From positions 1 through 6,939 of the forward strand of contig JAIPFO010000204.1 in NCBI GenBank assembly GCA_021736565.1: a stretch of 6,939 nucleotides of DNA, read 5' to 3'. Position 1 is the stretch's first letter. Each line of letters starts with the position of its first letter. This stretch comes from Phycisphaerae bacterium (GTDB lineage Bacteria > Planctomycetota > Phycisphaerae > Sedimentisphaerales > SM23-30). The notes under the pieces were generated by a model, which was not told where the DNA came from, made no database searches, and saw only the letters and a program-made list of their open reading frames with translations. The translations under genes were made by a program, and so were the position numbers. Positions 1 to 6,201 of the stretch are shown piece by piece.

Positions 1-1078
1 CCTCGTCAATAAGCTTCTTGCAACAGGCCCGCACCTCCTCCGGCGTACCATACGACAGCATAAAGTTTGGAACCCCACCACTCAGGCAGAACTTATGTCC
101 AATTCTTTTGTGTACGTCAAAAATATCGCCCCGATCCACATGATACACAATGCTGCTGTCGGGAAGTTCGGTAAAATGTTCAAGGTGATCTTTCCAGTCC
201 CCTTCGGCATAGAAAAGTGTCTGGTTGCCATTTTTCCAGAGCTCTTCGATGATCGGCTTGAGTGTTGGCCAGTAGTGGGACTCAAACTGACCGGCCGAGA
301 CAAACGGCGTACAACCGCGATGCATCCAATATCCGATGGGCACCTGCTTGAGCGGGTCTGCCGAGGTCAGGGCCACATGGTAAAGATGCGGCATTAAGGC
401 CTCGCAGGCGGCCAGGACCTTCTCCGGCTGTGTGATCATATCCATCGTCAATCCGAGGTAGCCGCGCAGTTTATCGCCAATAATATCGAACGGCGCTTTG
501 AATATCCCGCCAATCGCCGAGACGGTCCCGGACTCCCTTCGCAACTGCTCACACTGAGGGCCAAACGCGTTAAAATAATTCAGCATCGCCATCCCCCCCT
601 TCACCAACGCCAGATTATTCCGGTACGATGTTGATGCGCCCATAGGACTGATGTCCGCCGAGACCCGCGGCAGCCAGACATTATAGAGAAACGCGGTTGG
701 GTCCCTGATCAGCTCATCGTACTCATCGGCCTTCATGTATGCATTTTCTTCGGTGGGTTCCCGGTATTGAAAGCCTGTATCGACCGGCACGTCAAGGCCG
801 GGAATACCGTAATACTCCAGACCGATCGCCTGGACCAGACCGGTCCAGACATAAACCATATTGGGGACAACCGCATCCCAGTCAAACTCCGCTGCGCATT
901 TGCGCGCCGCGATAAATGCCTTGTTATAATCATGGGAAACCTCCTGGCAGGTAAAGCGCGCGTAGCGAGCCGTAAATTCGGCAACAAAAGGCCTTATTGG
1001 AACCATGTCGGGTTTTTCGTTACGCATGGCCGTCATGTAACGATTTAATCGTGCCTGATATTTACTCTCCATATCCAT
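1..1078 (-). CDS. Uroporphyrinogen decarboxylase (URO-D) superfamily protein, not HemE; 3' end outside the window
   Basis: The frame is open from the start codon to the window edge, giving 359 residues; the C-terminal end is missing. The URO-D/MtaA-like superfamily call rests on overall pattern: a polar N-terminus with Arg/Pro (residues 23-30), a central FDWDAV segment (66-70), a late GDIFDVHKRIG stretch, and the closing GGVPN...GTPEEVR element (334-350) that this superfamily carries near its C-terminus. It lacks the RQAGRY substrate-binding motif of true HemE; the corresponding region reads FVAEFTARYA. It also lacks the HxC zinc ligand of MtaA/CmuA methyltransferases, reading FYAEGD at 289-294. 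The reaction is therefore unknown; corrinoid-linked methyl transfer or tetrapyrrole binding are possibilities from the family only. The protein looks soluble, with no signal peptide. I chose the ATG at 1078 because GAAAGG lies 9 bases upstream. An in-frame ATG at 1087 overlaps the uvrC stop as ATGA, but its purine tract directly touches the start. Translation is probably coupled to uvrC. Confidence 0.8.
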   Translation of the reverse strand, partial: MDMESKYQARLNRYMTAMRNEKPDMVPIRPFVAEFTARYARFTCQEVSHDYNKAFIAARKCAAEFDWDAVVPNMVYVWTGLVQAIGLEYYGIPGLDVPVDTGFQYREPTEENAYMKADEYDELIRDPTAFLYNVWLPRVSADISPMGASTSYRNNLALVKGGMAMLNYFNAFGPQCEQLRRESGTVSAIGGIFKAPFDIIGDKLRGYLGLTMDMITQPEKVLAACEALMPHLYHVALTSADPLKQVPIGYWMHRGCTPFVSAGQFESHYWPTLKPIIEELWKNGNQTLFYAEGDWKDHLEHFTELPDSSIVYHVDRGDIFDVHKRIGHKFCLSGGVPNFMLSYGTPEEVRACCKKLIDE

Positions 1079-1083
1079 AGGGT

Positions 1084-2394
1084 TCATCCTTTCATCGATT
1101 TCTTCTGTAATATATGAAAATAATGCTGGGCAAACCGATGCGATTCATCCCGCACATATTGCAAGAGCCGCAACGCCGGGTCGTGCCGACTCAAATGTAA
1201 CGGCTCGGAGGTTCCCTGCACAAAAATTTCTTCATCCTGTTTGGCCAGCGATATCACCAACGGCGGCTGCACCGACATCATCTTAAAAACATCCTCGGCG
1301 GCATGTAATTGGCCCAGCCCCCCATCAATTAAAATCACATCGGGATACAGCTCCTCACTTTCGCCGGCTCGCCGGTACCGCCGGCTGAGCACCTCCTGAA
1401 TTGCCGCATAATCGTTAATCCCATCAACGGTTTTGACCTTGAACCGGCGATACCCTTTCTTAAATGGCCGCCCATCAATAAAACACACCAGCCCCCCTAC
1501 CATCTCATCGCCCATCAGATGGGCAATATCGACCCCTTCGACCACCCGTATCTCCCGGGGTGAATTCAATATTTTTCCCAGCTTCTCCATTCCCGCTGCC
1601 GGGTCCACCTGAAACAACTCCGGCTGAACATGTTCATCCACCTCGCCCCGGTCAGCCAAGGCCTCGATCGCCTTGATCTCATCGCGCAGTCGGGCCGCCT
1701 CTTCATAATTTTTCTCTTGGGCCTGCTCGGCCATCTCGGCCTGCAACTGCCGGAGCACCACCGACCGTTTGGAATCCAAGAACCGCTCAAAGCGTTTGAT
1801 ATCCTTCAAGTACGATACACGACTCACTTTATTAGCGCAAGGGCCCAGACACTGCTTGATATTATACAAAATACAGGGCCGGAAAAACCGGCGTTTCTCG
1901 TCGTTCTTATCAATCTCCATATTACAGGTTCGGAACCGGAATATCCGCTGTAATATCTGCAAAACCCGCCTCAGCTCGCTCACACTGGTAAACGGCCCAA
2001 ACAGTTTACTCCCCTTTCGTGGCTGCCGGGTGACATAGACCCCCGGGAAATCATGCTGGCGCGTTATCTCCAGGTAAGGAAAGGTCTTATCATCCATCTG
2101 ACGCGTGTTATAAGGGGGCTGAATATCCTTGATCAGCCGGGCTTCCTTCAAAATCGCATCAACATCATTCTCACACTCGAGCCAGGTCACATCGGCCACC
2201 TTAGGGATCATCTCGGCGATTTTGGGTCCACGGCTCTGCATTAAATCCGCCGATGGCTGAAAATAACTACCCACCCGATCCCGCAAATTTTTGGCCTTGC
2301 CGATATACAAGACCACCCCTTCGGCATCCTTCATCAAATAAACACCCGGCACCTGCGGGAATTCCCTGATTTTTTCACGGATATCAGTCATCAT
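1084..2394 (-). CDS. uvrC: UvrC, excinuclease ABC subunit C, short form (436 residues)
   Basis: UvrC makes the two incisions around a DNA lesion in nucleotide excision repair after UvrA/UvrB load the damage. An N-terminal GIY-YIG nuclease is visible (residues 13-97): GVY at 17-19, YIGK at 30-33, R38/R40, E84 and N96. Next comes a four-cysteine set (C157, C174, C182, C186) matching the iron-sulfur ligands known in UvrC, then a UVR domain for UvrB contact (about 212-247, with NYEEAARLRDEI). The RNase H-like nuclease keeps its Asp-Asp-His triad: D289 in VDIAH, D357 in LIDGG, H419 in DESHRFA. UvrC proteins are usually about 600 residues. Here roughly 110-120 residues between the UVR and nuclease domains are absent, and the protein stops 17 residues after H419, so the C-terminal helix-hairpin-helix DNA-binding domain is missing. 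No remnant follows, so this looks native rather than a frameshift. A purine run (2395-2402) abuts the start; Met2 is an equally possible start. It is the middle gene of the hypA-uvrC-URO-D group. Confidence 0.95.
   Translation of the reverse strand: MMTDIREKIREFPQVPGVYLMKDAEGVVLYIGKAKNLRDRVGSYFQPSADLMQSRGPKIAEMIPKVADVTWLECENDVDAILKEARLIKDIQPPYNTRQMDDKTFPYLEITRQHDFPGVYVTRQPRKGSKLFGPFTSVSELRRVLQILQRIFRFRTCNMEIDKNDEKRRFFRPCILYNIKQCLGPCANKVSRVSYLKDIKRFERFLDSKRSVVLRQLQAEMAEQAQEKNYEEAARLRDEIKAIEALADRGEVDEHVQPELFQVDPAAGMEKLGKILNSPREIRVVEGVDIAHLMGDEMVGGLVCFIDGRPFKKGYRRFKVKTVDGINDYAAIQEVLSRRYRRAGESEELYPDVILIDGGLGQLHAAEDVFKMMSVQPPLVISLAKQDEEIFVQGTSEPLHLSRHDPALRLLQYVRDESHRFAQHYFHILQKKSMKG
1088..1093 (-). 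promoter_or_regulatory. Ribosome binding site that decides the URO-D-like start
   Basis: GAAAGG on the minus strand sits 9 bases before the ATG at 1078 and 0 bases before the ATG at 1087. The spacing favours 1078. The site lies inside the last codons of uvrC, consistent with translational coupling. Confidence 0.55.
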
Positions 2395-2412
2395 CTCTCT
2401 CTAAGAGCCGCG

Positions 2413-2754
2413 TTAATCAACGTCAAGCGATACCACATCCAATTCCCCGCCGGCATCGACCTTCATATCGACTGATCCACACTTCTGACAGCAGGTCGGG
2501 CCATGCGAATCCACGATGCTAAACCCACATTGCCGACACACCAGGGCCATCGGCTCGATGTCCACCTCCAAAACGGCCTTCGCAGCAACGGTCCCCTGAC
2601 GAACCACCTCAAATGAAAACCGCAAGGATTCCGGCTCAATCCCACTTAACGCCCCCGCCCGGACCCGAACGATATTCACCTTTTCAAAGCCATGCTGGGC
2701 CTGTTGGGCCGTAACAATATGAATAATTTCCTGTGCTATTGATAATTCATGCAT
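2413..2754 (-). CDS. hypA: HypA, nickel chaperone for [NiFe]-hydrogenase maturation
   Basis: HypA delivers nickel, with HypB, to the large subunit of [NiFe] hydrogenase in the cytoplasm. The 113-residue product has the usual family length. It starts MHELSIA, whose His2 is the family's nickel ligand, and carries the zinc site C73-x2-C76 and C89-x2-C92; an extra Cys at 88 makes a CC pair. The centre (VRAGALSGIEPESLRFSFEVV) is typical of HypA/HybF. I chose the ATG at 2754 because nickel binding in this family uses the free N-terminal Met-His. An in-frame ATG at 2772 would add MLFSKV and actually has better ribosome-site spacing (see findings). No hydrogenase or other hyp gene is in the window. 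Only 18 bases separate its stop from uvrC, so it probably heads the hypA-uvrC-URO-D transcript. Confidence 0.93.
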   Translation of the reverse strand: MHELSIAQEIIHIVTAQQAQHGFEKVNIVRVRAGALSGIEPESLRFSFEVVRQGTVAAKAVLEVDIEPMALVCRQCGFSIVDSHGPTCCQKCGSVDMKVDAGGELDVVSLDVD

Positions 2755-2893
2755 GACCTTACTAAATAGCATCTAATTCTTCTCAGGTCAAGTAATATAT
2801 TGCCCATAAAGCTAAAGAGGCCGGTGAACAAGATGTTCTGATTTCACCAATATTGGACGCGGGCGTCATGAATAATTATATTATTCCAACGTA
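2755..2893. other. Intergenic region between the radical SAM gene and hypA, with small dyads
   Basis: This 139-base gap must hold the 3' end of the radical SAM transcript and any hypA promoter. Visible dyads: AATAAT/ATTATT (2871-2885, 3-base centre), GACGC/GCGTC (2856-2867, 2-base centre), the perfect palindrome CCAATATTGG (2847-2856), GGTGAA/TTCACC (2823-2848), and inside it GAACA-AGA-TGTTC (2826-2838). None is followed by a U-run on the minus strand, so I do not call an intrinsic terminator. No convincing -35/-10 pair was found by eye. Confidence 0.4.
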
Positions 2894-4675
2894 CTATTCT
2901 TGCAGCATCTTCATAATTCGCATATACCGATGATACAAATGCTCTTTATTTCCGCCATCTAAATGGTCCCACGGCAAGATCTCCTGCTCGCCCCGTTGGC
3001 GACTGGCATAAAATGCCGGATCAATACCATTGGTCTTAAACGCCTCCATATACCGGTTGAAGTCAAAACATTCATGCCACGAGTCAAATTTCGCTCCCAT
3101 TCGATAGGCCGTCTCCAGCACCTTGCTGAGCCGCCTGTCTCCCCGTGCGAATACGGCCTCCAACATCGATCCATCGGTATGATGGAACTTCAAGTTGATC
3201 GAGACGCCTTTAAGCTGCCGCTTGGCGTGAATCAGTTCCCGTTTGGCCTCCAGGAAATAGTCCGGGCTCTGTTGCGGTATCCAGCCAAAGGGGGTATGGG
3301 GCTTTGGCACCAGCCACGAGACTGCCGCGTTGACTGTGGCCGGCTGAGAAGCCACCTCTCGACGCAGTCTGGAAATGGTTTCGGTGAGGTGTAATATCCC
3401 CATGATATCTTCCTGGGTTTCACCGGGGAAGCCGACCATATAATAGAGTTTGACCTTCTGCCAGCCGGCCTCGTAAGCGGTGCGCATCGTCGCGATCAAG
3501 TCCTCATCGGTGACCTTCTTGCCAATCGCCCGCCGCATCCGTCCTGACGCTGCTTCAACGGCAAGGGTCAACCCCTCCCGCCGTGTGCCGGAAACCTGCC
3601 CGGGCACATCCCGCAACTGCTTATCCACCCGAAGCGACGGCAGAGAGATTCCCACCCGGCAATTTTCAAACTGATGATACAACCGTTTGACCAGTTCAGC
3701 CAGATCCGGGTAATCACTGGTCGAAAGACTGAGTAGCGAGACCGTATCATGGCCTGTATTCAAATAGCTCTGCCAGGCCAGCTCTACAATCTTATTGATA
3801 CTTCGACTTCGCAATTTTCCTCGTGTATGACCCGCATGGCAGAATGCGCACCGCTGCGGACAGCCTCGCATGACCTCAATCGCGATGCGATCGTGCGTTG
3901 ATTCGGTATTCGCCAACAATGGTGCGGTTGGAAACGTGGCATTATCCAGATCCATGACCTGGGCCCGTTGGATACATCGCGACAGCCCTTCGATGGTCGG
4001 CTCAAAATATGCCAGAGTCCCATCATCGTTATAGTCACACTGGTAAAACTGCGGGACATACACAAACGGGAATTGCCGGGCTAATTGGATGAGCATCTCC
4101 CGTCGGGTCGCCTTGTTCTTCTTCAGCACCCGATAGGCTTCAATGACCGCCGGGAGGGCATCCTCGCCATCGCCAAGGACGACCAGGTCAAAAAAATCGG
4201 CCACCGGCTCACAGCTATCGGCGACCGGGCCGCCGCCGATCACCAAAGGTTCATCCTCATGACGCTGGTCGGCTCGAAAGGTGATCCCCGCCAGATCCAA
4301 CATGTACAGGACATTGGTATAGGCCAGCTCATGCTGTAATGTGATTCCCAGGATGTCAAACTCCCGTATTGGCGTGCGAGATTCCCAGGAAAACAGGGTG
4401 ATATTTTTGTCTCGCATAACCTCCCCGGCATCCAGCCAGGGGCAATACACTCGTTCAGCAACGACATCTTCCATCTGATTGACCGCGGTATAAAGAATGG
4501 CCAGTCCCAAATGTGACATCCCAATCGCATAGGTATCCGGAAACCCCAGCGCAACGGTCACGCCATCATCGGAGACGTCCTTTCGAACCTGATTAAACTC
4601 CCCACCAATATATTGCCCCGGTGACGTAACCACCGGTAAAAACTCATCCCTGATCTTTCGATGTAACTCATTCAA
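2894..4675 (-). CDS. B12-binding-like radical SAM protein, TIGR03960-type, unknown function
   Basis: This 593-residue product carries the radical SAM cluster motif Cx3Cx2C (C272, C276, C279, as RGCPQRCAFCHAG), which would hold a [4Fe-4S] cluster that cleaves S-adenosylmethionine. The N-terminal part (about 30-180) resembles a cobalamin-binding-like fold: ALGFPDTYAIGMSHLG at 42-57, GITLQHELAYTN at 110-121, IGGGP at 146-150 and VLGDGEDALP at 166-175. Further radical SAM features are LAVEAASGRMRRAIGK (371-386) and the KLYYMVGFPGET strand-loop (409-420). The C-terminal ILPWDH...KEHLYHRY element is characteristic of this family. Related genes are often fused or adjacent to a DUF2344 'radical SAM-linked' protein; here the protein ends without it and the next gene is hypA. 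The substrate is unknown. The start is a TTG with GAGGGTGG upstream; no in-frame ATG occurs before Met53, which lies inside the conserved N-terminal block. It lies 60 bases downstream of the aminotransferase and may share its transcript. Confidence 0.88.
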   Translation of the reverse strand: MNELHRKIRDEFLPVVTSPGQYIGGEFNQVRKDVSDDGVTVALGFPDTYAIGMSHLGLAILYTAVNQMEDVVAERVYCPWLDAGEVMRDKNITLFSWESRTPIREFDILGITLQHELAYTNVLYMLDLAGITFRADQRHEDEPLVIGGGPVADSCEPVADFFDLVVLGDGEDALPAVIEAYRVLKKNKATRREMLIQLARQFPFVYVPQFYQCDYNDDGTLAYFEPTIEGLSRCIQRAQVMDLDNATFPTAPLLANTESTHDRIAIEVMRGCPQRCAFCHAGHTRGKLRSRSINKIVELAWQSYLNTGHDTVSLLSLSTSDYPDLAELVKRLYHQFENCRVGISLPSLRVDKQLRDVPGQVSGTRREGLTLAVEAASGRMRRAIGKKVTDEDLIATMRTAYEAGWQKVKLYYMVGFPGETQEDIMGILHLTETISRLRREVASQPATVNAAVSWLVPKPHTPFGWIPQQSPDYFLEAKRELIHAKRQLKGVSINLKFHHTDGSMLEAVFARGDRRLSKVLETAYRMGAKFDSWHECFDFNRYMEAFKTNGIDPAFYASRQRGEQEILPWDHLDGGNKEHLYHRYMRIMKMLQE

Positions 4676-4682
4676 GATAAAA

Positions 4683-4690
4683 CCACCCTC
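4683..4690 (-). promoter_or_regulatory. Ribosome binding site supporting the TTG start of the radical SAM gene
   Basis: GAGGGTGG on the minus strand ends 7 bases before the TTG at 4675 (its GAGG core ends 11 bases before). No in-frame ATG lies close by, so this purine block supports the TTG as the start. Confidence 0.55.
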
Positions 4691-4697
4691 GCTGATA

Positions 4698-4722
4698 GCA
4701 ACATCGTCTCTGGAGACGTTGC
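4698..4722 (-). other. Bulged stem-loop between the aminotransferase and radical SAM genes
   Basis: On the minus strand GCAA-CGTCT, loop CCAG, then AGACG-(ATG bulge)-TTGC forms about nine base pairs. It begins 13 bases after the aminotransferase stop and ends 7 bases before the ribosome site of the radical SAM gene. There is no immediate U-run, so it does not look like an intrinsic terminator. An mRNA processing, stability or attenuation element is possible. This comes from eye-pairing only. Confidence 0.4.
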
Positions 4723-4729
4723 ATGCAAC
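4714..4729 (-). repeat. Copy 1 of a 16-base element just after a stop codon
   Basis: Reads GTTGCATGCAACGTCT on the minus strand, beginning 6 bases after the aminotransferase stop. It matches 15 of 16 bases at 6182-6197, behind larC. The first 12 bases (4718-4729) are a perfect palindrome, and the last 9 (4714-4722) form one arm of the neighbouring stem-loop. Confidence 0.4.
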
Positions 4730-4735
4730 ATCTTA

Positions 4736-6037
4736 CTATTCAGATTCCACATAGTGCTTAATACTCTTTGCAATTGTTTCCCACGTCCACTTTCGCTTCT
4801 GATCATCACACTCCAGAAGAGTGACCCTAAAGCCCTTACGGCCACAGCAGAACCCCGTGAGCGGCACCACGCAAATTCCCACAGAGGCCAGCAGGAAATA
4901 GACAAAACGCTTATCCACGTGTACGTCCTTAACAATCGTCTGGAGATACTCCTGTACGGCAGGATCGTCAATGGGTAAATGCTGGTTCTCATTTAAAACA
5001 TCGTCATCAAACAGGATCGACATGTAAAACGCGCCCTGCGGCCTGACCACGGTGACCCCCTCGACCCTGGAGAATATATCATAAGCTTCATTCGCCCTGT
5101 CTTCGAATATTTTTTTACGCGATTCGAGGTGTTGGGCGTATTTTGGGTTGCCGATCACTTTGGGTATGGAATATTGCGGTAAACTGGTCGAACAGACTTC
5201 CAACATTTTGGCATTAATGATCGATTTAATATAGCGTTTGAAATCAGGGTACTTATCCTGATTGAAGACTTCAATCCACCCGCACCGCCCCCCCGGCCAG
5301 GGATATTCTTTGGACACCCCTCGCAAAGCGATCCCCGGAAGGTCGCCGATCACCTCTGAAAGATGACAGGTCCGGGCGCCATTATAGACGATTTGACTGT
5401 ATATCTCATCACAGATGACAAACACACGATGCCGAGCAGCAATAGCGATCATTTTTTTCAGAAAGGCCTTGGGATATACCGCCCCGGTCGGATTATCAGG
5501 ATTGATCAGCAGTATCCCGGCGATAGAGTCGTTATACTTGATCTTGTTTTCCAGATCCTTCAGGTCGGGCATCCAGTTTTTCTCGGGGTCCAGTGTGTAG
5601 GTTAAATGTTCATAACCCGAATGAGCCGCTTCGGCCGATGAATGCGTCGAATACGCCGGTGAGGGGCCGATGATACGGGCTTCGCGTTTGAGGAACCCGA
5701 ATATTTTTGCCACCGCGTCCCCCAGCCCATTGAAAAACACGATATCATCTTCTGTAATCTGGCATCCGCCGCGTTTGTTCACTTCGTTGGCCAGGAACAG
5801 ACGGGATTCATACACGCCCTGGGTTGAAACATAGGCGTAGGATTTATCCTCACTGGCCAGATCACAGATAATTTCTTTTATCCAGGTGGCCAGTTTTTCG
5901 CCTTTGCGTATCGGATCGCCGATATTTTCCCAGGTGATCTCAATGCCCAGCTTTTCCAGTTTTTGCGCAACAGTAACGATCTCACGAATTTCGTAAGTCA
6001 GCTGCTCCGCTCCTTCATGTACAATTGTTCGTCTCAT
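4736..6037 (-). CDS. Class I/II PLP-dependent aminotransferase (aspartate/alanine aminotransferase-like)
   Basis: A 433-residue fold-type I aminotransferase that moves an amino group between an amino acid and a 2-oxo acid through pyridoxal phosphate. The active site is complete: K243 in GVSKEYPWPGGR (cofactor Schiff base), N182 in NPDNPTG, D210 and Y213 in VICDEIYSQ, R251 (phosphate contact), and R404 in GFRVTLLE (substrate carboxylate). The length is slightly above the usual 390-400. The C-terminal part has a cysteine-rich GICVVPLTGFCCGRKG stretch (387-402) where such enzymes usually carry a Gly/Phe-rich loop. Exact substrates cannot be read from sequence; alanine or aspartate types are the closest in feel. 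The ATG at 6037 is the only plausible start: the frame upstream holds no ATG, GTG or TTG before a TAA. No Shine-Dalgarno sequence precedes it; the nearest GGAG is about 26 bases away. larC lies 164 bases upstream on the same strand and the radical SAM gene 60 bases downstream. Confidence 0.92.
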   Translation of the reverse strand: MRRTIVHEGAEQLTYEIREIVTVAQKLEKLGIEITWENIGDPIRKGEKLATWIKEIICDLASEDKSYAYVSTQGVYESRLFLANEVNKRGGCQITEDDIVFFNGLGDAVAKIFGFLKREARIIGPSPAYSTHSSAEAAHSGYEHLTYTLDPEKNWMPDLKDLENKIKYNDSIAGILLINPDNPTGAVYPKAFLKKMIAIAARHRVFVICDEIYSQIVYNGARTCHLSEVIGDLPGIALRGVSKEYPWPGGRCGWIEVFNQDKYPDFKRYIKSIINAKMLEVCSTSLPQYSIPKVIGNPKYAQHLESRKKIFEDRANEAYDIFSRVEGVTVVRPQGAFYMSILFDDDVLNENQHLPIDDPAVQEYLQTIVKDVHVDKRFVYFLLASVGICVVPLTGFCCGRKGFRVTLLECDDQKRKWTWETIAKSIKHYVESE

Positions 6038-6082
6038 TATACTATTATCGCCGTATATGACTCCAAAACATTATTTAAATTA

Positions 6083-6116
6083 CCAGCGTTCGCTGGACCT
6101 TATCTGGCAGAGCCAG
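6083..6116 (-). other. Pair of adjacent hairpins in the larC-aminotransferase gap
   Basis: On the minus strand CTGGC-TCT-GCCAG (6116-6104) is followed 7 bases later by CCAGC-GAAC-GCTGG (6096-6083), then an AT-rich run. The second hairpin could be a weak terminator for larC, but the tail is not a clean U-run. The arms can also cross-pair: GCTGG at 6117-6113 can pair with the CCAGC arm of the second hairpin. A switching leader for the aminotransferase is therefore imaginable. No known riboswitch class was recognised. Confidence 0.4.
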
Positions 6117-6181
6117 CCCTGAAAGATCATCTGAACTGCTAATTCTGTCTAAAAATACAAATCCCTATACTATTATTAATT

Positions 6182-6197
6182 AGACGTTGCATGTAAC
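6182..6197 (-). repeat. Copy 2 of the 16-base element just after a stop codon
   Basis: Reads GTTACATGCAACGTCT on the minus strand, beginning 4 bases after the larC stop. It differs from copy 1 at one base, which breaks the palindrome. No stem-loop partner arm follows it here. Confidence 0.4.
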
Positions 6198-6201
6198 CAC
6201 T

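Noticed and set aside
1084..1200. Short UvrC considered as a frameshifted or truncated pseudogene
   Set aside because: All catalytic residues are intact, the next gene begins at the stop, and no HhH remnant is seen in the following bases.
2783..2869. Minus-strand 28-codon open frame in the gap before hypA
   Set aside because: No ribosome site, no recognisable motif, and length expected by chance.
2823..2885. Dyads before hypA considered as a rho-independent terminator or regulator operator
   Set aside because: Stems are only 5-6 pairs, no U-run follows on the minus strand, and no known operator consensus was matched; kept only as a description of the gap.
2963..3394. Plus-strand open frame of 143 codons antisense to the radical SAM gene
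   Set aside because: Fully inside a conserved gene, without recognisable motifs; a shadow frame.
4672..4992. Minus-strand open frame of 106 codons overlapping the aminotransferase 3' end
   Set aside because: Mostly overlaps the conserved aminotransferase C-terminus in another frame; its stop merely overlaps the TTG start of the next gene.
6038..6176. Direct repeat TATACTATTAT at 6038-6048 and 6166-6176
   Set aside because: An 11-base AT-rich match in an AT-rich gap is expected by chance and matches no clear promoter arrangement.
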